Source of the DNA: Hydractinia symbiolongicarpus
Lineage: Eukaryota; Cnidaria; Hydrozoa; Anthoathecata; Hydractiniidae
Length of the DNA stretch: 60,000 nt
Direction of reading: 5' to 3'
NCBI RefSeq assembly: GCF_029227915.1
Contig: NC_079885.1
Span: 11,151,001-11,211,000, forward strand
Below the pieces are notes generated by a model. That model was given only the letters and a program-made list of their open reading frames with translations. It searched no databases and was not told the origin of the DNA. Positions 22,044 to 34,889 of the stretch are shown one piece after another. How positions within the stretch are numbered: the stretch's first letter is position 1; each line of letters begins with the position of its first letter. The position numbers and the translations under genes were made by a program.

Positions 22044-24230
22044 GTAAATTAGTCTGGCAAAATTGATTTGCAAATAAATGACGAGGACACACCAGTTCCA
22101 ATTATACTAGATTTATTAAGCTTATAATGTATCATACTTCTACTATACTTAATATTTCTGCTTTTAAATATTTCGGGGTACAAACATTAAAGCACAAAAA
22201 AGAAAATTAGAATTATGCTTTCGAAATGCTTTTTTCCAACAGAGAACAACTAAATAATTTTTAAACATCGATATTTTCATCACTGTCATGGTCCTCATCT
22301 ATAATAATAAAGAGAAGGCTAGCATGCATCTTCTAGGTCGGAATCTGTTATATCTTCACACCATAGTCATAAGTCATAATATGACTATGTTCACACGAAT
22401 TACATTGTGTAGCTTCTTCAGAAATAAATTGTAACGCTTCCTTTTTCTTGCTGATCTGGACAAGCTCCTTCCTTTTTGAAGCAGTGAATCTTCTCATCGA
22501 TCGTCAAAGTTAAACCGTAAATCTTGAAGGAATCAATGATAAGTTGTTTAGCTTTTCTAATAAGCACCGCTTATTAGAGGGCGGCTCTACAAAAAATCCC
22601 CTAAAAGACGATTTTGGAGAACTTTTACATAACCATTCGTTAACTAGAGTGGAAATATGCTCGAAAATTTGTCTGTCGTACATTGTCCCTTCCAAATAAA
22701 AGTGACATAAAGTCATAACTTAAAATAAAAATAGTCATAGAAATAAAATAGAGATATTATGTGATGATTTTATGTCATCTAGATATGTTTTTTTTACAAG
22801 AAACAGCCTATGTCAAAAAAGAGGAACGAGGCATTAAATACGCCAGGCTTTTAAATATCACATGTCGATAATAAAGCAGAAGAGATGAAAACGTCAATGT
22901 TACATATTCTGATTTCGTTATTTATTTAAATTCTATTATTTTTTAGCTCTCCCTTTTCTCTCTATTTAGTCCAACCGCCGGGACTTAATCCCTTTTCTGT
23001 ACCAATAAAATCTAATAAGATCCTTGGTTTAAAAAAAGAACTGCGATACTTATTATGGCCACTTATTATTGCAAAATTTTTCTTTATGGTCCGAATGTGT
23101 GAACATTTTGGAATCTCACACTTGACTGGTGTTTAGCCTAGTTAAGTTACTTTCATTCTTGACCATTTTTTCCACTGTGTCAATACTTCTTCCTTTAACG
23201 ATTTTTCGATTTTATCTTTTAAGTCAAACGATTTCAAACTCACCTTGAAGGAGAGCATTTTATTTGACCGTGACAAATCGGTGTTGACTATAACTACGTA
23301 TTTTGAACCCCGGTTGTAGAGACGTAATCATACGATGCAGTTTTGGTAAAAAAACCCAAAGAAGCTTTTAACGGCTAATTATACTAAGCGTAGCTTCTAA
23401 TAATCCTGCATCAGCTAACTATATTTTCTGTTACAGGTTAATCATCAGTTCACCCTGACTGTTCGGTGCAAGCAACAATAAACTTTTGTCACGTGTCGAC
23501 AACTTTTCTGCAAAAAATATTAAAAAACCTGTGTAAATAAATATTATTTTTCCATAAGAACAGGAGTTGGGTGTCCAGCCATAGAAATTACGCAAACTCT
23601 CTTCAGATTGGTCATTAAATTGTCAAAAATTAGAATGAAGCATCTTCATTGGCTTTCGAGAAAATAGAAAGTTTCCGAGGTTTTAGCCTAGACACAAACA
23701 TAGCAGCGTCCGACCTAGCTGCGCTGTCTCTATCTTTCTATTCATCTACCTCCTAAGGCGATTTCAAAGATTCCGCCTTCGCTGGCGTAAATCAATAAAC
23801 AACATTAAATGTGTCTCCTTTTTCAATTACTATCTTAATTGTATAGATCAACTAAAGAGTTTCCGATCACTTTAAAATCTTTTTAATTTTCGACTTGTGC
23901 TAGTGGGCTTCGTTTTCGGATAGAAGTTTCTTAATACAACATCAAAAACATGTTAAAGTGGGTTGTTTGTTTGCAGTATAAATCTAAAAAAATTTACAAT
24001 TTGTAATGTGAGGATTTCAAATATCACATCCATTTTTATTACAAAGTTGTGACAAAGCTGCATGACACGAAAGAAAAGCTATTTCTTGAAAGTTGTTTCA
24101 TGACGTAAATGAGAATTGCTTCATTATCGTGTGTGTCAGTTATTGGTGTAGATATTACTTTTACATTATCATCGGTCTGCAAAGTTGTCTTGCGTTGTTT
24201 ACACAGAAAAAGTGATATAGTAAAGTCTTT
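22044..24230. other. Gene-poor stretch with small coding-like relics
   Basis: On the minus strand, 22348-22497 reads a 49-codon frame beginning MRRFTASKRKELVQISKKKE, basic and helical. Further on, a splice-bounded tail EDHDSDENIDV-stop ends at about 22262. Together they could be remnants of one gene or of a DNA transposase, but I cannot assign them. The rest shows only chance frames. A dispersed repeat copy lies at 23685-23800. Confidence 0.35.
23685..23800. repeat. Dispersed repeat related to 36985-37100
   Basis: Shares gcgtcc-gcctagct, ctgtctctatct and the sequence aaagattccgccttcgctgg with the array copies. Non-coding; termini undefined. Confidence 0.7.
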
Positions 24231-27200
24231 ACTTTTTCTTTCCTGACTTTTTCTTTCCTGACATTTTCTTTCCTGACTTTTTCTTTCCTGACTTTTTCTT
24301 TCCTGACTTTTTCTTTCCTGACATTTTCTTTCCTGACATTTTCTTTCCTGACTTTTTCTTTCCTGACATTTTCTTTCCTGACTTTTTCTTTCCTGACTTT
24401 TTCTTTCCTGACTTTTTCTTTCCTGATTTTTTCTTTCCTGACATTTTCTTTCCTGATTTTTTCTTTCCTGACTTTTTCTTTCCTGACTTTTTCTTTCCTG
24501 ACTTTTTCTTTCCAGACTTTTTTTTTCCTGACATTTTCTTTCCTGATTTTTTCTTTCCTGACTTTTTCTTTCCTGACTTTTTCTTTCCTGACTTTTTCTT
24601 TCCAGACTTTTTTTTTCCTGACATTTTCTTTCCAGACTTTTTCTTTCCTGACTTTTTTTATCCTGACATTTTCTTTCCTGACTTTTTCTTTCCTGACTTT
24701 TTCTTTCCTGACATTTTCTTTCCTGACTTTTTCTTTCCTGACTTTTTCTTTCCTGATTTTTTCTTTCCTGATTTTTTCTTTCCTGACATTTTCTTTCCTG
24801 ACTTTTTCTTTCCTGACTTTTTCTTTCCTGACTTTTTCTTTCCTGACTTTTTCTTTCCAGACTTTTTTTTTCCTGACATTTTCTTTCCTGACTTTTTCTT
24901 TCCTGACATTTTCTTTCCTGACTTTTTTTTTTCCTGATTTTTTCTTTCCTGATTTTTTCTTTCCTGACTTTTCTTTCCTGACTTTTTCTTTCCTGACATT
25001 TTCTTTCCTGACTTTTTCTTTCCTGACTTTTTCTTTCCTGACTTTTCTTTCCTGACTTTTCTTTCCTGACTTTTTCTTTCCTGACTTTTTCTTTCCTGAT
25101 TTTTTCTTTCCTGACATTTTCTTTCCTGACTTTTTTTTTCCTGATTTTTTTTTTCCTGATTTTTTCTTTCCTGACATTTTCTTTCCTGACTTTTTTTTTC
25201 CTGATTTTTTCTTTCCTGACTTTTCTTTCCTGACTTTTTCTTTCCTGATTTTTTCTTTCCTGACTTGTTCTTTCCTGACTTTTCTTTCCTGACTTTTTCT
25301 TTCCTGACTTTTTCTTTCCTGATTTTTTCTTTCCTGACATTTTCTTTCCTGACTTTTTTTTTTCCTGATTTTTTTTTTCCTGATTTTTTCTTTCCTGATT
25401 TTTTCTTTCCTGACATTTTCTTTCCTGACTTTTCTTTCCTGACTTTTTCTTTCCTGATTTTTTCTTTCCTGACTTTTTCTTTCCTGATTTTTTCTTTCCT
25501 GACTTTTTTTTTCCTGACTTTTTCTTTCCTGACTTTTTCTTTCCTGACTTTTTCTTTCCTGACTTTTCTTTCCTGACTTTTTCTTTCCTGATTTTTTCTT
25601 TCCTGACTTTTCTTTCCTGACTTTTCTTTCCTGACTTTTTCTTTCCTGACTTTTTCTTTCCAGACTTTTTCTTTCCTGATTTTTTCTTTCCTGACATTTT
25701 CTTTCCTGACTTTTTTTTTCCTGATTTTTTCTTTCCTGACTTTTTCTTTCCTGACTTTTTTTTTCCTGATTTTTTCTTTCCTGACTTTTCTTTCCTGACT
25801 TTTTCTTTCCTGATTTTTTCTTTCCTGACTTTTTTTTTCCTGATTTTTTCTTTCCTGATTTTTTCTTTCCTGACTTTTTCTTTCCTGACTTTTTTTTTCC
25901 TGATTTTTTCTTTCCTGACATTTTCTTTCCTGACTTTTTTTTTCCTGATTTTTTCTTTCCTGACTTTTCTTTCCTGACTTTTTCTTTCCTGATTTTTTCT
26001 TTCCTGACTTGTTCTTTCCTGACTTTTCTTTCCTGACTTTTTCTTTCCTGACTTGTTCTTTCCTGACTTTTCTTTCCTGACTTTTCTTTCCTGACTTTTT
26101 CTTTCCTGATTTTTTCTTTCCTGACTTTTTCTTTCCTGATTTTTTCTTTCCTGACATTTTCTTTCCTGACTTTTCTTTCCTGACTTTTTCTTTCCTGATT
26201 TTTTCTTTCCTGACTTTTTCTTTCCTGATTTTTTCTTTCCTGACTTTTTTTTTCCTGACTTTTTCTTTCCTGACTTTTTCTTTCCTGACTTTTTCTTTCC
26301 TGACTTTTCTTTCCTGACCTTTTCTTTCCTGAATTTTTCTTTCCTGACTTTTCTTTCCTGACTTTTTTTTTCCTGATTTTTTCTTTCCTGACATTTTCTT
26401 TCCTGACTTTTTTTTTCCTGACATTTTCTTTCCTGATTTTTTCTTTCCTGATTTTTTCTTTCCTGACTTTTTCTTTCCTGACTTTTTCTTTCCAGACTTT
26501 TTCTTTCCTGATTTTTTCTTTCCTGACATTTTCTTTCCTGACTTTTTTTTTCCTGATTTTTTCTTTCCTGACTTTTCTTTCCTGACTTTTTTTTTCCTGA
26601 TTTTTTCTTTCCTGATTTTTTCTTTCCTGACTTTTTCTTTCCTGACTTTTTTTTTCCTGATTTTTTCTTTCCTGACATTTTCTTTCCTGACTTTTTTTTT
26701 CCTGACATTTTCTTTCCTGATTTTTTCTTTCCTGACTTTTCTTTCCTGACTTTTTCTTTCCTGACTTTTTCTTTCCAGACTTTTTCTTTCCTGATTTTTT
26801 CTTTCCTGACATTTTCTTTCCTGACTTTTTTTTTCCTGATTTTTTCTTTCCTGACTTTTTCTTTCCTGACTTTTTTTTTCCTGATTTTTTCTTTCCTGAT
26901 TTTTTCTTTCCTGACTTTTTCTTTCCTGACTTTTTTTTTCCTGATTTTTTCTTTCCTGACATTTTCTTTCCTGACTTTTTTTTTCCTGATTTTTTCTTTC
27001 CTGATTTTTTCTTTCCTGACATTTTCTTTCCTGACATTTTCTTTCCTGACATTTTCTTTCCTGACATTTTCTTTCCTGACTTTTTCTTTCCTGATTTTTT
27101 CTTTCTTGACTTTTTTTTTCCTGATTTTTTCTTTCCTGACATTTTCTTTCCTGACTTTTCTTTCCTGACTTTTTCTTTCCTGATTTTTTCTTTCCTGACT

Positions 27201-28608
27201 TTTTCTTTCCTGACTTTTTCTTTCCTGACATTTTCTTTCCTGACATTTTCTTTCCTGACTTTTTCTTTCCTGACTTTTCTTTCCTGACTTTTTCTTTCCT
27301 GACTTTTTCTTTCCTGACTTTTTCTTTCCTGACATTTTCTTTCCTGACATTTTCTTTCCTGACATTTTCTTTCCTGACTTTTCTTTCCTGACTTTTTCTT
27401 TCCTGATTTTTTCTTTCCTGATTTTTTCTTTCCTGATTTTTTCTTTCCTGATTTTTTCTTTCCTGATTTTTTCTTTCCTGACATTTTCTTTCCTGACATT
27501 TTCTTTCCTGATTTTTTCTTTCCTGACATTTTCTTTCCTGACATTTTCTTTCCTGATTTTTTTTTTCCTGACTTTTTCTTTCCTGATTTTTTCTTTCCTG
27601 ACTTTTTTTTTCCTGATTTTTTCTTTCCTGACATTTTCTTTCCTGACTTTTTCTTTCCTGATTTTTTCTTTCCTGACATTTTCTTTCCTGACTTTTTCTT
27701 TCCTGACTTTTCTTTCCTGACTTTTTCTTTCCTGACTTTTTCTTTCCTGACTTTTTTTTTCCTGATTTTTTCTTTCCTGACATTTTCTTTCCTGACATTT
27801 TCTTTCCTGATTTTTTTTTCCTGACTTTTTCTTTCCTGACTTTTTCTTTCCTGACTTTTTCTTTCCTGACATTTTCTTTCCTGACTTTTTCTTTCCTGAC
27901 TTTTTCTTTCCTGACTTTTTCTTTCCTGATTTTTTCTTTCCTGACATTTTCTTACCTGACATTTTCTTTCCTGATTTTTTTTTCCTGACTTTTTCTTTCC
28001 TGACTTTTTCTTTCCTGACTTTTTCTTTCCTGACATTTTCTTTCCTGACTTTTTCTTTCCTGACATTTTCTTTCCTGACTTTTTTTTTCCTGACTTTTTC
28101 TTTCCTGACTTTTTCTTTCCTGACTTTTTCTTTCCTGACTTTTTCTTTCCTGATTTTTTCTTTCCTGACATTTTCTTTCCTGACATTTTCTTTCCTGATT
28201 TTTTTTTTCCAGACTTTTTCTTTCCTGACTTTTTTTTTTCCTGACATTTTCTTTCCTGACTTTTTTTTTTCCTGACATTTTCTTTCCTGATTTTTTTTTT
28301 CCTGACTTTTTCTTTCCTGACTTTTTCTTTCCTGACTTTTTCTTTCCTGACTTTTTCTTTCCTGACATTTTCTTTCCTGACTTTTTCTTTCCTGACTTTT
28401 TCTTTCCTGACTTTTTCTTTCCTGACTTTTTTTTTCCTGATTTTTTCTTTCCTGACTTTTCTTTCCTGACTTTTTCTTTCCTGACTTTTTCTTTCCTGAC
28501 TTTTTCTTTCCTGACTTTTTCTTTCCTGATTTTTTTTTCCTGACATTTTCTTTCCTGACTTTTTTTTTCCTGACTTTTTCCTGACTTTTTCTTTCCTGAC
28601 TTTTCTTT
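24231..28608. repeat. 4.4-kb minisatellite of a 15-bp unit (about 290 copies)
   Basis: The unit on the plus strand is actttttctttcctg. Main variants are acattttctttcctg, attttttctttcctg, a C-to-T change giving nine T, ccag in place of cctg, and 14-bp units lacking one T. Each unit is about 13 pyrimidines followed by GA. On the minus strand the unit (caggaaagaaaaagt) has no stop in any frame and 15 is divisible by 3, so frames of 1046, 1402 and 1556 codons arise, translating as SGKKK, QERKS and VRKEK repeats; 14-bp units move a ribosome between them. Longer blocks recur, for example those opening ccagactttttctttcctga at 25660, 26492 and 26775, showing higher-order amplification. Unique flanks show no credible gene. 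Confidence 0.97.
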
Positions 28609-29995
28609 GTGAATATTGTTTGTTATGAAAGATAGTGTTTCTTCGTTTTAGTGCTCTTCTCTTTTCAATCCCCCTCACCTTTAAGATCAAAATTATAAGC
28701 GCCCGCTCTAATAAGCCTGGGGCGATTACAATATTTATTAAATTTGAAAATAAGCGCCCGGGCGTATTTTTCACATATTTTCCTCGTGTTATCAAATAAG
28801 TGCCCTGGGCGGTTACTACAATTCCCCACAAAAACTATGAGACAAACTGATTTTTTTTTACAAATTTTTGTCCCCCTCCCCATTTTAAGGTTGAGGGTAG
28901 TAGCTGCATGTGCTGAGCGAGTCTCCAGTAAGACAACATTGATACAGGGGTGAGGGGATGGAAAACCCTTATTTTGACTTATTTTTGGAGTTGTCTCAAC
29001 ATATTTTGTGGAGGGTTGTAGAATTTAAGTATACTATATATAGTTTTTTAAGTAACATATATAAAATGACTATTGTTTTCACACGTTTCACAATTCTTAG
29101 TGATTCTGAAAATACTTTTATAACCCGCCCCTCTAGAAACTGCCCACTAAATTAAAAACGAAAATTAATAAGCGCTTGGGCGGTTAATAAGTAACACGGA
29201 TTACTTTTCAAATATTCTTATGGTATTGTCATCCTTCATGTAAAAAGTAAAAGCAACCAAAAAAACAAATTAAAAATCAAGTAACTATTGTTGCATTGCT
29301 TGACCAAACTTTGTCGTTTCTGCGTAACTGATATAGAATTCATCGTTTTACTTTCAGTCTTATTACAGAGGTTCTAAAGCTGGCGTCGAGATAATACGAA
29401 TTTAAATAAAGCACTCATTAGAACAAACTTGGAGCTATAATGAGGTTTTGGATTGACATGAAAGAGAACAATTCATCATATTTTTATCACTATCACTTTT
29501 ATATAAATACAACAATAAAAATATCAAAATATATAATTAAAAATATATAATTATAAATATAAAATTATATATAAAAATATATAATTGACTATGAACAATG
29601 ACATAATGAATAAAATGACTAGAAATGATTACTGATCCAAGAAAATAATATAAGTGCTTTCTGTATTTAAGTTGAGTGGAAAAGCTGTTTTAATTTGACA
29701 AAAATGTTTGAGAAAACCATGAAATTTATGATCAAAACTAATCTTAAAAGGTATTTTTTTATTACATCTTACAAGAAGATGAGAATTCTGACACACTTGT
29801 AAAGATATTCCTCAATAAAAACTGTAACTCAAAGCGCTATCTGCTAGCTGCTAAAACATCCTCGTCCCCAGGGTTTGTTGCCTGATCTTAAGCCGCTAGC
29901 GCTTACTTGACAGCTACTTTACCGCGGACTTGATGTCAAAGAGGCAAGAAGCCATTGAAATCCCAATTAAATAATATTTATAAATTGTTTTGTTT
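28609..29995. other. No gene seen; GC-motif repeats and an AT-rich tract
   Basis: Contains four loose copies of aataagcgcccg/gggcggtta (near 28696, 28750, 28797, 29168), one including the palindrome cgcccgggcg, and an AT tract at 29515-29590 of repeated tatataatta. Near 29858, cctcgtccccaggg resembles the ends of the foldback element at 34890. The N-terminal 70 codons of the longest minisatellite frame fall here and look non-coding. Confidence 0.5.
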
Positions 29996-32900
29996 TTAAT
30001 CTATTTTCCTTATGCAACATGTTTTGATAATCACATTTATCTTTTTAAAACTAACGTACAATAAAGCCATGATAAGAAGAAAGAACGGTAGCATCAGAAC
30101 AATATCCTCTATCCATGTAAATGTCACTCCCATAAACTTTACACCTGGCATAGTTGTCAAATCGTTGAGATAGTAAAACGCCCAAAACAAATCCATTACA
30201 TTGAAGAGTAACAAGAATGACATTGACGTGGTTTCCATATGATTTAAGAATCGACAACTAAATGGTTTGGTGCACAAATGATGCAGAAAAAAGAAAAACA
30301 GAGCCGGTAACGTGATGAACATTCTTGAAACTGGATTGACAATGCACATACATAAGGCAGTCATTATAATACGACGAACTAAAACCACAACTTCCCAATC
30401 AATGAAACCGTTCCCATTTCTTCTTTTTTTTGTATGGACCAGTGAACAACTGAAGAATGTAATCTCTTTGTCTTTCTTCCTGGTCTGTCACTTGAACGTG
30501 CACTTGATTTTTGCAAAATATTTTGGAATGTAGATAAAAACAAAACGAAGCGATAGGAAGCGTAAAACTAACATAAAATTGTTTTAATGTCATCTTCTTT
30601 CACTGGAGCATTGCTTTAGATAGATAAGTCGATAAAGGAAATGGAGCGGTCCAAAACATAATAAAAAATACAATCAAATATTGCCACCATGTAAAACTTA
30701 CAATGTCACCTTGGACATATAAATGTTTATTTTCGTTGATTCCAACACAATTGATCAATTTGAAACAAAATGCTGAAATCCTAGTATAACTTAGCAGCAT
30801 CAACTGGATATAGCAAGCGCCTGCTCTTGTTTCAAATAAAAGTTTGTTTTCATTATCTGTTTGTTGATTACTTTTGCATCGCCGATAAACCTTCTTAATA
30901 AGGATTACTATCAGCAAACATAGAATAACAATAGGCGGAAGGGCTAGTTTAATACATTCCTTTCCAATCATTGTTAATGCAGCACTTGGACAAAGGTTAG
31001 ACATGGCAGTGGAAATGAAATGCAGATTCATAAAAGAAAAAAGTACTTCTTTAATTCTTGACACAAATCCATGAGATGTGTACAGATTGTGTTCAATACT
31101 AAGCAATGTATGTGTTTGATAAAATAAAAATAAAATTGTTTTTATACCAATTACATAGCCGGCATTTTTTGTATTAGTTCTTCTTTCAGACTTATTTTTT
31201 GGCTTAATTTGGACGTTTGATTGACAAAGTATATCATTTGCCTCAAATGTAACTTCGTCGGATTCTGCATTAGGCAAAATGATTTCACTACAATCTGTTT
31301 CTGGCAACAAAGGCGTGACTAGCGATTCAGAATGATTTGGAATATGTTTTGCTGTATTTTTGATAAACAGTCGCAAAATAAAAGTTAAAATATCTTTATA
31401 ATATGCCAGTATGATTGAATAACATATCCCATAAAACACAAACAAGCACCAAATATATATCTATTGCAGCTTTTTATTTTAACACATTCGCTGTTGAAAT
31501 AGTTCAACCTATATTCTGATCTGCATGATCCACACAGTTCTTTCTCACGATTTGCATTACACGTATTGAAAGAAGTGCATTTTTCTGTTTTCTTTGAACA
31601 GCAATACTGCATGGGACAAGGTAAAAATTTAACAGTGTCATGCTTTGTCTTATAACCCTAGAAATTACCTTTACTAATTAAGCCATTTTCACAATTTCCA
31701 CCAATTGGACAGTCATGACATGTCATTTCAGTGGTATTGACATTGATGGCCCAGTAATAATGAATAAAGAAAGAATTTGCTTCCAAAGATTGTCTTTTAA
31801 AACTATATTTTCCACTTGGGCATTTTAAACAACGCAGAGCAAATATTGATTTTCGAATTTTTTTTATCACGCTTTTATAGTTCGAAGGACATTCCAGTGT
31901 CAATTCTTTGAAACGAGAATCCTCACAATCTAAACTGCATATAAATGGATCAAGTAATTCGTAATTGCTGTAACCCTTCAGTTTCATCGTAACTTGTTCC
32001 AAGGTGATGGCACCGCTGGAAAATATAAACTGACTGATACCTGGTTTGTTATTAGAAAATCCAGCAAATTCTACATTAGAAAGAGTCATAAAATGTACCC
32101 CTCCCGCTCCTGATGTTAAACAAATGCTTCCTCCTAATCCAATAACAGTATTTGCAGTAAATACAGAATAGTTGAATTGAAGATATGATTCAAAAGCGAC
32201 ATTGTAAATTGCTCCACCATACCATGCAAAATTATTAACAAATGTACAATTAAATATGGTTGCTCTTGTAGTTCTAATGTTCAGTACGCCACCATAGATA
32301 CCTCTGTTGTTGATAAATACGCTGTCTTTAATTTCAAGTTGTTGTATATCCCGTAAAACCAACGGCGGGAACAAATAACAGTTTTTCATGGTGCTATTAA
32401 CTATATACACTTTTCTCACATGTTTGATATTAATTCCGGCAAAAAAGAGCGTTAAGAAAAACAGAACTCTAAATTACCACCTCGCTTTCGTTTGCACTGG
32501 TCGATTCCAGTGCAATCAAGTCGTAAATATTTGAAAAAACACAGTTACTCAACAAAAATTGAAATTTTCCTTTTACGTTAATTATCTCCGAAGGTTCATC
32601 AAGTATGTCTTGTTTTACTATACAACGCTCGAGTATTATTCTGCCAATGTGTGCTGGATTAATTCGAAGAATTTTAGCACGAAAAAATTGAGCCTTTGTT
32701 ATTGTTAGAGATATGTCTGTTCCTTCCCTTCCATAAAATGCAAAATATCAATATAGCTGAAATTGCAACTTTCTATAGTTACAGATATATTGCTGCCTAA
32801 AAAGTTGACCACTGATACCACACGAAGGTTTAGATTCAAAACATGCAGAGTTCTTATTTTTTCCCCTAAAGCAACAAACAAACTGGTCAAGTTCCTAAAA

Positions 32901-34576
32901 CCAGTTAATACTGGACGTTTTGAGCTCTGGTTGTAATTTGTTACAATCAAATTGATCGCGATTACTATAGTTGACGATATAATGTATGTTAGTTGCTCTG
33001 CCTCTCCTCCGTCGAGTCTTACAATATCATTTGGCTTTGTTATGTGGGAGATTGCATACTCGAGCGACAAGCATGGAGAAATGTAGTTGCCACATGTTTC
33101 ACTGTCGCTACTCTTTACTTGCGACACATAAACATTTGTAGCCTCTGAAAAATATTTGATTTGTGTTATTTAAAAAAACATTCAGAGTTTTGATCCTAAT
33201 GCTCGACATTTAGCTATATAATTACAACCTAAAAACTTAAGTAATATTCTCTCACCTGTAAAAGAAAATGATTTAAAACTTCATGTTTTTAAGTTGTTAA
33301 AGACTTAACCCTATTCGGTCCGGGGTTTTTCGAACATACTATGACCGGGGGGGGGGGGGGGGGGGCTCAATAACTTTTCATAGGATTGTTCAAACTCAAT
33401 CAAACTTGACACACTTATAGTACGTCATAAAAGGAACAAAATGGCGGCAATAAATTTTTGCTTGCGTCAGCACATTTTCTGTGACGTCATCAGAAGCTTG
33501 AAAATTGTTAAGAATGCCACTTTCTGCTTAAAATATAATTACTTTTGTTCTAGAGCGAATTTTTATATTCTGTTTAAAGTTTCTAAAAGCTAAATAAATT
33601 TTTTTTAACATATCTTCCGGTTTTTACATGGATCAAATAAAAAATTGCCAAAAATTGCCCGAAAATCCGTTTTTTTCCAATTTTCGGGTAAAATCCGACA
33701 AAATCGGGAAATCGGATTAGTCACGTGTCAAAATTATTCAGAAATGATTCTTCTTAATGAAACAAAGTTGTGTTGAAAGTTTCAAGTTCTAAGGATAATC
33801 CTAACAGGTGTTATTATATTTTCCCCATTATAAGGATTTCATAGAGATTTTAGGGGTAGTTTCGAGTAATGGCCAAGATCTAAGCCTCTGAAAGGTATGG
33901 GACCTAAAAATTTAGCATGCAGGTGTCTAATAGATAAATATTGAAACTCAGTAAGTATCATAGCCATATAAGAAAGCAATCAGGAGTTATTAAAAAAAAC
34001 CGTCAGGGGGGGCGGAATCCGCCCCCCCTGGACCGAATAGGGTTAAAGTTTCATCAACAAGACGAGGTAAAATTTATTTATTGATTGATTGATTGATTGC
34101 ATAGTTTTTAGTAAAGGGAGGGTTTTTTAGGTCTTATTTTTAGTAAAATAAAGTAATTTTATTAAACTTATGGTTTTTATGAAGGAACAAATGTTATGAG
34201 TATTTAACTATTTATATAGCTTTGGTGGATATAGTAGGCACGATGTCACGATGTCAAGATATTTTGCCTGAAATTTTATTTTAAATAAAAAATATAATTC
34301 AATCAATTCGAATACTGATATAATAATAAAAATTTAGTTGTTTTCTTTCTTCTGCACAAATAGTAAAATTTCAAGTCGTTCTAGTTTAGAGAATTGACCA
34401 TTGGAAAATCCCCTCTCCCCATTTTCAACCTCGTTCCCAGGCTTAGTGGTCACAAGACACTAGGGAGGAGCTTGTTCTTTTCTGTAAAATACAATAAAAT
34501 AACTCCAAAAATACTAACCTATCAGTGCCACCAAAACAAACAATGAGTATGCAGTATTTAAAATGTTCAAATTCAT
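29996..34576 (-). pseudogene. Beta-helix/Cys-rich/multi-TM receptor-like gene, broken by nonsense and frameshift changes
   Basis: Exon 1 (34519-34576) encodes a signal peptide, MNLNILNTAYSLFVLVALI. The intron ends at 33145 and the rest is one long exon. Extracellular part: ETCGNYISPCLSLEYAI, beta-helix repeats (SVFINNRGIYGGVLNIR, CTFVNNFAWYGGAIYN), then an ephrin-receptor/TNFR-like Cys-rich segment (CLKCPSGKYSF, CHDCPIGGNCENG, CGSCRSEYRLNYFNSEC). About nine to ten TM helices follow. This layout matches a widespread family of uncharacterised membrane proteins in cnidarians and protists. Breaks: 1-base frameshift near 32735; frame break with TAG at 32469; TAG at 31658 where the family has Trp (KGNF-W-GYK); frameshift near 31445; TGA at 30600 (LQ-R-KKM); frameshift near 30400. 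Reading across them restores family order, so this is an unprocessed pseudogene or a badly called sequence. Confidence 0.8.
33309..34042. mobile_element. TTAA-flanked MITE (complete copy, array unit 1)
   Basis: TTAA at 33305-33308 and 34043-34046; terminal repeats CCCTATTCGGTCC and GGACCGAATAGGG are perfect. A G20 run lies at 33347-33366, and near the right end a hairpin of ggggggcgg/ccgcccccc. No coding capacity. TTAA target sites suggest piggyBac- or Kolobok-related mobilisation. It is in intron 1 of the receptor-like pseudogene. Confidence 0.88.
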
Positions 34577-34889
34577 CTTGAAACACTTAATGCGAAATTT
34601 GTGTCCTTTCCACCTGTTCTCTTGTGCGATTTGAAATATTATGCTCTCCAATTTTCGTTGCAAAAACTGACGTTAATAAATTCTTCTGTTTGTACCTTTC
34701 AGTTTTACAAAGGTGTTAACAACACGAACTTTCAATTCACTAATTGAATAATTTTAGCAAATATGTCCAAAATCACTTTCTTTTTCTTTATTTCTTTCTT
34801 TAATAAAACATGCCATTGTATTATCGCGTATTTATAGTTGCTTTATTTTTATTCACTATCATTTTCACTTGTACTATTACTTAGGACGT

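Noticed and set aside
24231-28608. CRISPR-like regular repeats
   Set aside because: Units are directly adjacent 15-mers without spacers, in a eukaryotic context; this is a minisatellite.
24039-28831. Giant Lys-rich minus-strand reading frames (1556, 1402, 1046 codons)
   Set aside because: They arise because the 15-bp unit lacks stops in all three minus frames. The unique sequence at their ends shows no start context, splice sites or family similarity.
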